Assembly: GCA_028565715.1 (NCBI GenBank)
Contig: JAOXYC010214239.1
Span: 1-16,564 of the forward strand
Direction of reading: 5' to 3'
Source of the DNA: Phoronis pallida
Taxonomy: Eukaryota > Phoronida > Phoronidae
Length of the DNA stretch: 16,564 nucleotides
The notes under the pieces were generated by a model. That model saw nothing but the letters and a program-made list of their open reading frames with translations, was not told the DNA's origin and did not search any database. Shown piece after piece: positions 12,201 to 16,564 of the stretch. A program made the position numbers and the translations under genes. Within the stretch, counting starts at the first letter, position 1. Each line of letters starts with the position of its first letter.

Positions 12201-15200
12201 AGTAAACCAGTATTGCCTCAACTTTTCAAGTGAGCATAATGAAGTGCCACTTCAAATAAAAAAAATCGTTTTACAGTAATTAACCATTTCCATGGCAAGC
12301 AATTCTATAGTTTTCAACTTCCGACAAGGAAAACACAAACTTTTAAATATAAAAAAGTATGCATTTTTCAACAGCTTCCTTTACAATGTGTTTGCAATTA
12401 GTTTCAATCCACAAAAACACCAGACTGTGAACATCTTAAATAAAATCCTCTAAAAGATCAAAACTCGGTTCTTGAATAATGGCCTCACCTTTGGTAATTA
12501 AATGTTTCCTAGCTAAACTAAGAAGTTGCAGTTTCTTAACTTGCGAGTCAGCACCGTCAAATATTGATGGGGAAAATGTTGCAGAAATATGCCTGTCTAG
12601 TAGAAAATCCTTTTCATCACCGATCTAAAATAAAAATTACAAAAATGAACAGTTGGCAATGCATGCAGTTTATGAAATATATCCATATTCGTGTCAAATG
12701 ATTTAAAGTTAAGTTGCTATTCCTCGATACAAGAGTGGTGCTTCATATCGCTCTAATTAGAAATAGTCTCTCTAATATAATTAAATTCTAAAATTTGACC
12801 TTTTTCCACTCTTTAATAGAATAAGAGAAAACGAGAAAAACTTGGGGCACAATTAAGTTGGGCAAACAATTATTGCATGAACCAAATCTTTGATTGAGAA
12901 ATTGACCTTGTCTGAACCCTATGGGCCCACAAAACAAATTTGGTAATAACTCTTGGCACAACAAAGATTTACTCTACAGTTCCAACAATACCTTTCTATC
13001 TAAGAAAGATTTGATCCACTCCAGGAGTAACAATGACTGTGCTAAACTCATACAGGGACTGTTAGCTGCCAATACCAAGCGGTGGACCAACTCTTTACTT
13101 TCAGCCTCTGAAAACAGTTCATTGCCAAACCGAAGCTACAGAAAAAAAAGAATTTGAAATTGTTACTATTCCTCACTGTCAGCATTATTTTAATTTTTCA
13201 AAATGTTTTTGTTATTAAATGTAAATATAAAATATTTAACAATGCAAAAAAACAACCAGCAGTTAATGGGTGTTTATGGGTAAGAAATCTGCCCTTTATC
13301 AGGATAAGTGTTATCAACTGATTTATGCTTCGGACAATAAGTACCCATACCAAAATAAACTTCAAAATATCCAGTGAGGTTACCGGGTTGACCATTTGGG
13401 TCCCCCTGAAATTCAGTGGTTGGAAAGCTCGGGGCAGATACGTCGTAATGTGCCTTTTCAAAATGTGAAAATACTTTTATGTGACTTGATCATGTTGATT
13501 CAAAATTATCAAAAGATATAATCCTACCTTAAGCATGAATAATAGATGTAGCATTGATATATCAGATGATGGCAAGTACTTCAATACCAGTGACTTGAAT
13601 ATCTGCAAATTATAAAAACACAGATATATGATTGAACTCAAAAAATTATTGACAAACTTTTCACTGCACAGTAATCACCTCAAATTTCCATGTGATGTTA
13701 AATAGCAGTTTTTTTTAAAACTTTTTTTTTAGTTAAAATTTACAAAATTAAAACAAAAATTAAAGCATTAATTGGCTATGAACTATAAAGGTTTTTGTTC
13801 ACAAACTGTGAATAAATCAAAATGCAAACATTGCCAAAATTTAATTCACTGTAAGATTAATTAATTCATTAAACAACACAGGAACTTACAGAAGGGGATA
13901 AATCAGGAATTGTCTTGACAATATCTGCTAGAACAATAGCTAAGTTGACAATACAGCTTGTTGTCATCAGGGGACACAACTCCATAATATCTGATGTGAC
14001 TCGCTTCAACTCTAATGTGTCAACCTCCTCAGACAAACATTCCTGTAAACTGCCTTGCTTTACCATCTGCTTGTCCGGTTTTAGAATGTGGGGTGGAATG
14101 CTTAGAGGCTGAAAGAACAGGTAATCATGTTACTGAATTTTGAATTATCGAACTGATAAAAAACTGAGGTCACTAGTGGTTAAAATTAAGGAAATGTCAA
14201 AATTAAGGGCAATAAAGGCACACCGAGTTATCACAGTGTGCTTATACTCTTACTAGCCCACTCAGAATATAAACTCAGGTTTTTAGGAATGCTGAAAAAT
14301 CTTCGGTGTGATAATAATCAATTGAATCATTATAGCCAAGCCATATACCGTAGTCTTTTTTGGTAGTTTAAAAACTACTTGTAATCAAGATTTTTTCAAC
14401 ATATGGAATGGGCTTAAATACAACAAATACTGCATAACCAACAGATTCATAGCTAAGTGGTAAAATATTATTCAATTATTTAATAACATTTTGTAGAGGG
14501 CTGGTATAAATATTTTGTTGACCACTTTTAAACTTAAAATTTGATGCGGATAGCGGTGTAATATTTAATAACACGTTTTTAAATTTTCACAATTGGTAGT
14601 GCTCGACATATTACATAAATTTACCTTTAAGGGTTCAATTCTGTTGCACAGTATGTCATTTACTAAGTTAACACTAGGTGTCTCTGTTGTCATATGATGA
14701 ACAGCATTCTTCAACGCAGTAATGAATAATGTTGCATAGTTCTGGAATGCTGATGTATTCTCCTTGCGACAAATCTGACTGAAATGCTCCAGCTTTCGCA
14801 TAAAAATTCCCTAAAAAAACAACAAGCATATGCAATATATATAAAATTCATTTAGAAATTGAATTAAGACTAGAGTTTGGCCCTTAGAAATTTGTCAGTC
14901 ATCATATTTTTCATGTGGTCAAAAGAATTTTGTCTTAACCATAAAGAACAGCTACTGGCATGATCAGACAAAAAAAAGGATTTTACTGAACAAGAAGATT
15001 TTTTTATTCACAAAACCAGTGTTTTCGACATTAGACCAACTGCACAAAATGACCACTTTTAGCTCTATAATTGAACAGAATTAACCACAAACTGTTGCAG
15101 CAGGTCTTAATACTGAAGACTCGTTAAGAGTAACCGGTTTCCGGCGATTTCTAGGCCTTTAAACACAATTTGAGATTCTATTGGGTCATAAATGGCTGTG

Positions 15201-16564
15201 AGAGATCATGAACTTTGAGTAGAGCCAAAAATCTTGAAAATCCGTCGTATTTTAGTGGTTTAATGCCAAATCGCACATTTCTTAGTTTGACTATAGTCAA
15301 ACTAACAACACTCGCGATATCGACAACTTTGAGCCGCACTCAATGCAATTAGGTCACAGTTCTTGTCCTCGCACAATCAGATATGGGCGTGTGATTGAAT
15401 GTAGAATGACTTAGTGGCTTGTTTGCTTCGCCAATTATTACCCACCGAAGTACACATAAACCGCCGAAAAAGCAACTTTAAAGGCTGATTACTGTCCCGT
15501 TTGGTCCTTTTTTCCAGCCCCGACGCACTTTTGGCACCCCTATGATAGTTAAATACTAACTTTTACACCTTCCAAATATTAAAACATAACAATTTGTTGA
15601 AAACAATGAATTTGGAAATGTTTTCTCATCGTAGACAAATCGGCAAATCCAAAACACAACAAGCTAGTCACATGATCTACAAGATGACGGTTGATTGTTG
15701 TTTTTCTGAATAAATTAGACTTACATACAATCTAAGGGACGGAATTGATAGAATTAGATAAAATGTGCTTTTGTAAGTAGATTTATGGGCATACTTTAGT
15801 TGTTTGATGGAGTTTTTACTGAAATTGTGAATGAAAAGGTGAACCTATTGAACATTGCTTATAAAATCACTCTACTGTCAACTTCGCCTGGTTAGCTATG
15901 CTAGTAGAGCGTCTGACTTGCATTTTGAAGATGCCGGGTTCAACCCCGGCCGGCGACACTTTCTTTTTTGTTTTTTTTTGTAATTTTTAGGCACAAAATA
16001 GAACAAAACTTCACAAGATTATAAAATTGAATACAATGTCGTCGTACTAAAAATAAATACAAGCCTGGGAACCGATTATTTCAAATGTGAAATTTCAATA
16101 GTACCGGCCCTTTAACTGAGCAAAATGGGTAAATAATACCTACTGGATATGCAACTTCAATGGCCGTCAGACATTCACAGGCAATAGAACGTAATGATCT
16201 ATCTGATCCACTGTTCACTCTAGACATTGTATTCAGCAGGACATTCACAAAGTTGATGAACAACAGCATACCACCAGTTAACTGTAGATAAATTAGTCAA
16301 ATAATTTGTAAATGCTTTTTGAACCACAAAGCAGCACATGAAAGTTTGAATGATTTATAATTTCAGTTACGAAATCTAAGATCTAAAATCAAAATATTCA
16401 TCACTATGGACATCTTAATAGAAATTGAAATGCAAATTCTTGAAAAACACACTATTTTGCATTGCAACTTTGAAAGCAAACTTATGTATGCATAAATTAT
16501 AATTACCAACTGTTCGGAAGTAATCAGTAAGTTAGTAATAGTCGTCAGAATTTGACCCATGAAA
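176..16564 (-). CDS. AP5B1: AP-5 complex subunit beta-1, spliced, 20 exons in view, partial at both ends
   Basis: Large subunit of the AP-5 adaptor complex, which with AP5Z1, AP5M1 and AP5S1 (and SPG11/ZFYVE26) works in retrieval from late endosomes and lysosomes (established for the family). Exons in transcript order: 16564-16507, 16281-16144, 14810-14625, 14108-13890, 13602-13528, 13135-12992, 12624-12489, 11965-11812, 11365-11276, 10681-10546, 10153-10018, 4314-4208, 3781-3712, 3355-3289, 2845-2701, 2261-2183, 1930-1892, 1347-1287, 944-771, 288-176. All introns are GT-AG and all phases match, giving about 775 residues without a stop. I recall the human protein as about 880, so roughly 100 residues lie outside the window. 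Recognition rests on remembered family patterns: ACECLTAIE then YPG (exons 2-3), GDWRTGSELVAICKSIL (exon 11), RDRSKFYYALFCNLSSDK (exon 12) and MDLFLPLPVPPG (exon 19). The order of helical trunk, linker and beta-rich appendage also fits an adaptin. No search was run. Confidence 0.85.
521..660 (+). mobile_element. tRNA-derived SINE-like element
   Basis: The head resembles a tRNA: A-box-like TGGCTTAGTGGTACAGAGC, then an anticodon-arm-like stretch (TTCCT-CTTAACC-GGGAG, anticodon position TAA), then a decayed B-box (CCGCAGTACAAAGCACC against a GGTTCGA-type consensus). It runs on into non-tRNA sequence to about 660. The broken B-box says an old copy and not a working tRNA gene. It sits in the AP5B1 intron between exons 19 and 20, antisense to the gene. 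The right edge is uncertain. Confidence 0.5.
771..944 (-). CDS. AP5B1: AP5B1 exon 19, conserved C-terminal part
   Basis: 174 nt, phase 2 at both ends. Acceptor CCTTTGCAG. Begins (K)AIFASTDSKTYECQLH, then VSIAFMDLFLPLPVPPG, and ends near LFDTLWSHFTSKEERF. FLPLPVPPG followed by LFDxLW is a pattern I associate with AP5B1. The donor TTTGT|GTAAGA is preferred. An alternative six bases upstream (AAAG|GTTTGT, exon end 777) has the same phase but a weaker consensus. Reading on without splicing meets a stop at once. Confidence 0.82.
1287..1347 (-). CDS. AP5B1: AP5B1 exon 18, beta-rich appendage
   Basis: 61 nt, phase 1 in and phase 2 out. Acceptor AATTTTACAG and donor TAAA|GTAAGT. Reads (E)KVISLTLSPEQPVPV then SIDIK. 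A plus-strand frame across this exon is only its antisense shadow. Confidence 0.75.
1892..1930 (-). CDS. AP5B1: AP5B1 exon 17, 39-nt micro-exon
   Basis: 39 nt, phase 1 at both ends. Acceptor CATTTTCAG and donor CAAG|GTGCGT. Reads (N)VYISSLSNDSIQ. It was accepted because both splice sites are good, the phase matches both neighbours, and the pattern continues the strand-rich region. Its length is a multiple of three, so skipping keeps frame. Confidence 0.7.
2183..2261 (-). CDS. AP5B1: AP5B1 exon 16, beta-rich appendage
   Basis: 79 nt, phase 0 in and phase 1 out. Acceptor GTCTTTCAG and donor GCAA|GTATGT. Reads VKDAGFETVYAVAFH then LETPKYYKEIA, alternating hydrophobic residues typical of strands. 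Confidence 0.78.
2701..2845 (-). CDS. AP5B1: AP5B1 exon 15, linker into appendage
   Basis: 145 nt, phase 2 in and phase 0 out. Acceptor GTTTTTTCAG and donor TTA|GTAAGT. Begins (R)VDSKPNRDLLSMSVPP, continues LETDLLTLYKTCIL and ends NPSINLCYQVKL; the last stretch looks like the first beta strand of a barrel. Confidence 0.8.
3124..3225. repeat. Two short palindromes 50 bp apart
   Basis: 3126-3149 has 11-bp arms (AATGTACTTTT/AAAAGTACATT) around TT. 3198-3225 is a perfect 28-nt palindrome (arms GAAAAACATCTTTT). Both lie in the intron between exons 15 and 14 and would form hairpins in RNA of either strand. Confidence 0.7.
3289..3355 (-). CDS. AP5B1: AP5B1 exon 14, proline-rich linker
   Basis: 67 nt, phase 1 in and phase 2 out. 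Acceptor TTATTTCCAG and donor TCAG|GTATAA. Reads (G)STNFPPAAPVEKLDSP then IIQLI. Low helix content and Pro-rich, fitting a hinge between trunk and appendage. Confidence 0.78.
3712..3781 (-). CDS. AP5B1: AP5B1 exon 13, trunk/linker
   Basis: 70 nt, phase 0 in and phase 1 out. Acceptor TTTTTTCAG and donor ACAG|GTAAGA. Reads VSSILLQSGDKNRAS then EQLSNMVT, continuing the LSSDK end of exon 12. Confidence 0.8.
3798..3847. repeat. 25-bp tandem duplication, two copies
   Basis: ATAAAATTAATACAATATAA is followed by a near copy with CAG in place of CAA. Low complexity, 17 nt upstream of the exon 13 acceptor on the gene's strand. Confidence 0.6.
4208..4314 (-). CDS. AP5B1: AP5B1 exon 12, end of trunk
   Basis: 107 nt, phase 1 in and phase 0 out. 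Acceptor TATTTCCCAG and donor AAG|GTGAGC. Begins AIGCLLFTLFTKYQDVE and ends RDRSKFYYALFCNLSSDK, a strongly AP5B1-like segment. It shows that the left and right halves of the window are one gene and not two. Confidence 0.85.
4818..4984. repeat. 167-bp foldback element (long imperfect inverted repeat)
   Basis: Three perfectly paired blocks: 4818-4828 with 4974-4984 (11 bp), 4835-4855 with 4946-4966 (21 bp), 4869-4886 with 4917-4934 (18 bp). They are separated by unpaired spacers of different length on the two sides (6 against 7 nt, 13 against 11 nt) and closed by a 30-nt loop. This looks like a short foldback transposon or MITE. A target-site duplication is not evident. It lies 1.65 kb upstream of the nested gene. 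Confidence 0.75.
6615..6623 (+). promoter_or_regulatory. Minimal upstream reading frame (ATG-TTT-TAA)
   Basis: Two codons then a stop, ending 11 nt before the nested gene's ATG. Longer ones start at 6456 (ATG to TAG at 6479) and 6469 (ATG to TAG at 6516). Whether they are transcribed depends on where the 5' end lies, which the sequence does not show. If included, they would dampen translation of the main frame. Confidence 0.35.
6635..6758 (+). CDS. Nested gene exon 1: signal anchor
   Basis: Start codon, basic N-terminus (MKTTTRR) and the whole membrane segment, ending LEE G at donor GAAG|GTTAGT. The hydrophobic run spans about 23 residues with a single Pro (26) near its end. Confidence 0.6.
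6635..9197 (+). CDS. Nested two-exon gene: small single-pass membrane protein with Thr/Ser-rich tail
   Basis: Complete 167-codon gene inside the largest AP5B1 intron, on the other strand. Exons 6635-6758 and 8818-9197 are joined in phase 1 (GAA G|GTTAGT to TTTTAG|AG), total 504 nt with stop TAG. ATG context GGTATGA has a purine at -3. The N-terminus is MKTTTRRC, then a hydrophobic segment at about residues 9-31 (IIGVVAALVLVACMLVMPLY and on), then EHTEEQRLEE. Basic residues before the segment and acidic ones after it suggest a signal anchor with the C-terminus outside (type II). The second exon, 126 residues, holds 22 Thr, 14 Ser and about 24 acidic residues, one Asn-glycosylation sequon (NST at 96) and one Cys (74). 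That fits a disordered, possibly O-glycosylated stalk. I do not recognise a family and there is no folded ectodomain. It could be a lineage-specific orphan or a fragment of a longer transcript. Confidence 0.6.
8818..9197 (+). CDS. Nested gene exon 2: Thr/Ser/acidic tail and stop
   Basis: Acceptor TTGTTTGTTTTAG, phase 1. Begins (E)IEAAIKGQSSEETTK and ends GRQSEYEINF then TAG. A minus-strand frame (8882-9139) over the same bases is a Ser/Ala/Val-rich shadow. The exon is open for 126 codons in AT-rich DNA, which supports real coding. Confidence 0.6.
9482..9529 (+). terminator. Candidate polyadenylation signals of the nested gene
   Basis: AATAAA at 9482-9487 and again at 9524-9529, 285-330 nt after the stop codon. 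Spacing suits a short 3' UTR. AATAAA is common in DNA this AT-rich, so support is modest. Confidence 0.4.
10018..10153 (-). CDS. AP5B1: AP5B1 exon 11, last trunk exon before the giant intron
   Basis: 136 nt, phase 0 in and phase 1 out. Acceptor TGTAATCAG and donor AGTG|GTGAGC. Begins ATITFLQNLLSETLLCE and carries GDWRTGSELVAICKSIL, one of the segments that made me recognise the family. It splices over 5.7 kb to 4314 with matching phase (AGT G + CT). Confidence 0.85.
10546..10681 (-). CDS. AP5B1: AP5B1 exon 10, trunk helices
   Basis: 136 nt, phase 2 in and phase 0 out. Acceptor GTTTTTCAG and donor GTG|GTAAGT. Begins (S)TLPLQLLSQLVKIITR and ends SILERASQEVQIYPV. Confidence 0.82.
10850..10975 (-). 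mobile_element. Degenerate tRNA-derived SINE-like element
   Basis: On the minus strand it reads GGGATGGTAGCTCAATTGTTAG (A-box-like, split here only for reading) followed by GAGGTTCAATAGTCTC (B-box-like, 10910-10925). Box spacing is close to that of a tRNA head, but the arms do not fold well. Long open frames on both strands here (10829-11086 and 10884-11120) are by-products of this unusual composition. It lies in the intron between AP5B1 exons 10 and 9. Confidence 0.4.
11276..11365 (-). CDS. AP5B1: AP5B1 exon 9, trunk
   Basis: 90 nt, phase 2 at both ends. Acceptor GATTTTCAG and donor AAAG|GTATGT. Reads (S)FLVGLLTEHPRF then SAHVLDFLESVLSFTPE. The length is a multiple of three, so skipping would keep frame. 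Confidence 0.82.
11534..11632. repeat. 49-bp tandem duplication, two copies
   Basis: The core GATGAAAAGAATCCTACAC begins at 11540 and again at 11589. Both copies continue with C/T-GTTTCATTA and GTTATAAGATT, the second with two extra bases. Near-identity implies a fairly recent local duplication in the intron between AP5B1 exons 9 and 8. Confidence 0.8.
11812..11965 (-). CDS. AP5B1: AP5B1 exon 8, trunk helices
   Basis: 154 nt, phase 1 in and phase 2 out. Acceptor TATATTCAG and donor AAAG|GTAGGG. Begins (with the base from exon 7) DDTWMFLMDNLICLHK, then GHRSVALFRALFHFHS, and ends QLDGHIQ. Confidence 0.82.
12033..12130 (-). repeat. 98-nt hairpin in AP5B1 intron, 43-nt arms
   Basis: Arms 12033-12075 and 12088-12130 around a 12-nt loop, 36 of 43 positions complementary. 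Five of the seven differences become G-U pairs when the minus strand (AP5B1 sense) is the RNA, leaving two mismatches; on the plus strand only one becomes G-U. The size suits a foldback transposon or a pre-miRNA-like stem. No target-site duplication is seen. Confidence 0.7.
12489..12624 (-). CDS. AP5B1: AP5B1 exon 7, trunk
   Basis: 136 nt, phase 0 in and phase 1 out. Acceptor TTATTTTAG and donor AAAG|GTGAGG. Begins IGDEKDFLLDRHIS and ends KKLQLLSLARKHLITK. The leading segment resembles the loop between trunk helices where family members carry a D-R-pho pattern. Confidence 0.82.
12992..13135 (-). CDS. AP5B1: AP5B1 exon 6, trunk helices
   Basis: 144 nt, 48 codons, phase 0 at both ends. Acceptor after a long T tract (TTTTTTTTCTGTAG). 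Begins LRFGNELFSEAESKEL and ends AQSLLLLEWIKSFLDRK. Donor AAG|GTATTG. Confidence 0.82.
13136..13527 (-). other. AP5B1: AP5B1 intron between exons 5 and 6, possible old repeat
   Basis: An 87-codon minus-strand frame (13198-13461) has no start or splice context that joins the gene, and exons 5 and 6 already splice in frame. The 13250-13450 part is more GC-balanced, with runs such as GGGTCCCCCTG, and could be a repeat fragment of unknown family. Confidence 0.35.
13528..13602 (-). CDS. AP5B1: AP5B1 exon 5, short trunk exon
   Basis: 75 nt, 25 codons, phase 0 at both ends. Acceptor ATTTGCAG and donor AAG|GTAGGA. Begins IFKSLVLKYLPSSDI and ends SMLHLLFMLK, an amphipathic helix-turn-helix as expected in an adaptin solenoid. 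It is symmetric, so skipping it would keep frame. Confidence 0.8.
13890..14108 (-). CDS. AP5B1: AP5B1 exon 4, trunk helices
   Basis: 219 nt, 73 codons, phase 0 at both ends, the longest exon in view. Acceptor TTCTTTCAG. Begins PLSIPPHILKPDKQM and ends VKTIPDLSPS at donor TCT|GTAAGT. The frame stays open for several codons past the donor, so the splice site, not a stop, defines this end. Confidence 0.82.
14625..14810 (-). CDS. AP5B1: AP5B1 exon 3, trunk helices
   Basis: 186 nt, 62 codons, phase 0 at both ends. T-rich tract and acceptor TTTTTTTAG. Translation begins GIFMRKLEHFSQICRK, continues NYATLFITALKNAVHH and ends CNRIEPLK. Donor AAG|GTAAAT. Confidence 0.82.
15282..15305. repeat. 24-nt perfect palindrome
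   Basis: Arms TTAGTTTGACTA/TAGTCAAACTAA with no loop. It lies in the more GC-rich stretch 15110-15560, which differs in composition from the rest of the intron and may be part of an unidentified inserted repeat. Confidence 0.7.
15884..15957 (+). tRNA. tRNA-Ala(TGC)-like sequence, probably pseudogene or SINE head
   Basis: A 74-nt cloverleaf-like stretch: acceptor TCGCCTG/CCGGCGA (one mismatch), A-box TTAGCTATGCTAGTAGAGC, anticodon loop CTTGCAT (TGC, alanine), B-box GGTTCAACC, and a T-run terminator (TTTCTTTTTT) starting within a few bases. Defects: the anticodon stem TCTGA/TTTGA pairs poorly and the T-loop is one base short between perfect CCGGG/CCCGG arms. The boxes and terminator suit RNA polymerase III, but the folding defects argue against a functional alanine tRNA. 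It is antisense to AP5B1, in the intron between exons 3 and 2. Confidence 0.5.
16144..16281 (-). CDS. AP5B1: AP5B1 exon 2, trunk helices
   Basis: 138 nt, 46 codons, phase 0 at both ends. Acceptor CTACAG, then LTGGMLLFINFVNVLL and later RSIACECLTAIEVAYP. Donor CCA|GTAGGT was chosen because it keeps frame with exon 3 and gives AYP|GIF. A second donor 4 nt downstream (GTAG|GTATTA) would shift the frame. Confidence 0.8.
16507..16564 (-). CDS. AP5B1: AP5B1 exon 1 in view (5' part outside the window)
   Basis: Reads FMGQILTTITNLLITSEQL and ends at donor TTG|GTAATT, phase 0. The frame stays open to the window edge with one spare base. The ATG here is probably internal: the family has further N-terminal helices, so the true start should lie beyond 16564. 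Confidence 0.75.

Larger units (their letters stand above)
10154..14624 (-). other. AP5B1: Intronic DNA between AP5B1 exons 3 and 11
   Basis: Introns here are about 290-600 nt. Named content: the SINE-like element near 10850-10975, a 14-nt palindrome AACAGGGCCCTGTT at 11121-11134, the 49-bp duplication at 11534-11632, the hairpin at 12033-12130, and the composition-shifted stretch near 13250-13450. The remaining stretches show nothing recognisable. Confidence 0.65.
14811..16143 (-). other. AP5B1: AP5B1 intron between exons 2 and 3 (1.3 kb)
   Basis: No coding exon is supported: exons 2 and 3 join directly in frame (AYP|GIF). The stretch 15110-15560 has more CpG and GC than its surroundings and includes the 24-nt palindrome; 15884-15957 is the tRNA-like sequence. 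The rest is AT-rich with no structure I can name. Confidence 0.7.

Noticed and set aside
13198-13461. 87-codon minus-strand frame as an extra AP5B1 exon
   Set aside because: Exons 5 and 6 already join in frame, and this frame lacks a matching acceptor-donor pair.
13915-14112. Plus-strand 65-codon frame opposite exon 4
   Set aside because: Antisense shadow of a well-supported AP5B1 exon.
1-16564. CRISPR arrays, prokaryotic operons, phage or plasmid modules
   Set aside because: No spaced direct repeats and no prokaryotic gene structure; spliced genes show a eukaryotic genome.

Overview
This is eukaryotic nuclear DNA from an animal: AT-rich, intron-rich, with canonical GT-AG introns, tRNA-derived repeats and foldback elements. 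Nothing bacterial is present (no operons, no Shine-Dalgarno sites). The species cannot be named. The host gene belongs to the AP-5 adaptor complex, which is patchily distributed in eukaryotes and, as far as I recall, absent from flies and nematodes. An invertebrate such as a cnidarian, mollusc, annelid or non-vertebrate deuterostome fits best (inference).

The window is dominated by one minus-strand gene that runs off both ends. I rebuilt 20 coding exons by hand from splice sites, reading frame and intron phase; every junction keeps frame. Together they give about 775 residues of a protein I recognise as AP-5 complex subunit beta-1 (AP5B1). The first coding residues lie to the right of position 16564, and the last ones to the left of position 176. 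Exons 1-12 (16564 down to 4208) encode the alpha-helical trunk. Exons 13-15 carry a linker and the start of the appendage. Exons 15-18 look beta-rich, and exons 19-20 hold a conserved C-terminal part.

The largest intron (4315-10017, 5.7 kb) contains a complete small gene on the opposite strand. It has two coding exons (6635-6758 and 8818-9197) joined in phase and encodes a 167-residue single-pass membrane protein with a Thr/Ser- and acid-rich tail. I do not recognise its family. It is the best candidate for something undescribed here. Short upstream reading frames precede its start, and polyadenylation signals follow its stop.

The other introns hold three tRNA-like or SINE-like sequences (near 521-660, 10850-10975 and 15884-15957), two long hairpins (4818-4984 and 12033-12130), perfect short palindromes, and a 49-bp tandem duplication (11534-11632). 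The 12033-12130 hairpin pairs better as RNA in the sense direction of AP5B1 than in the antisense direction, so a structured intronic RNA is possible, though a decaying foldback transposon is the simpler explanation.
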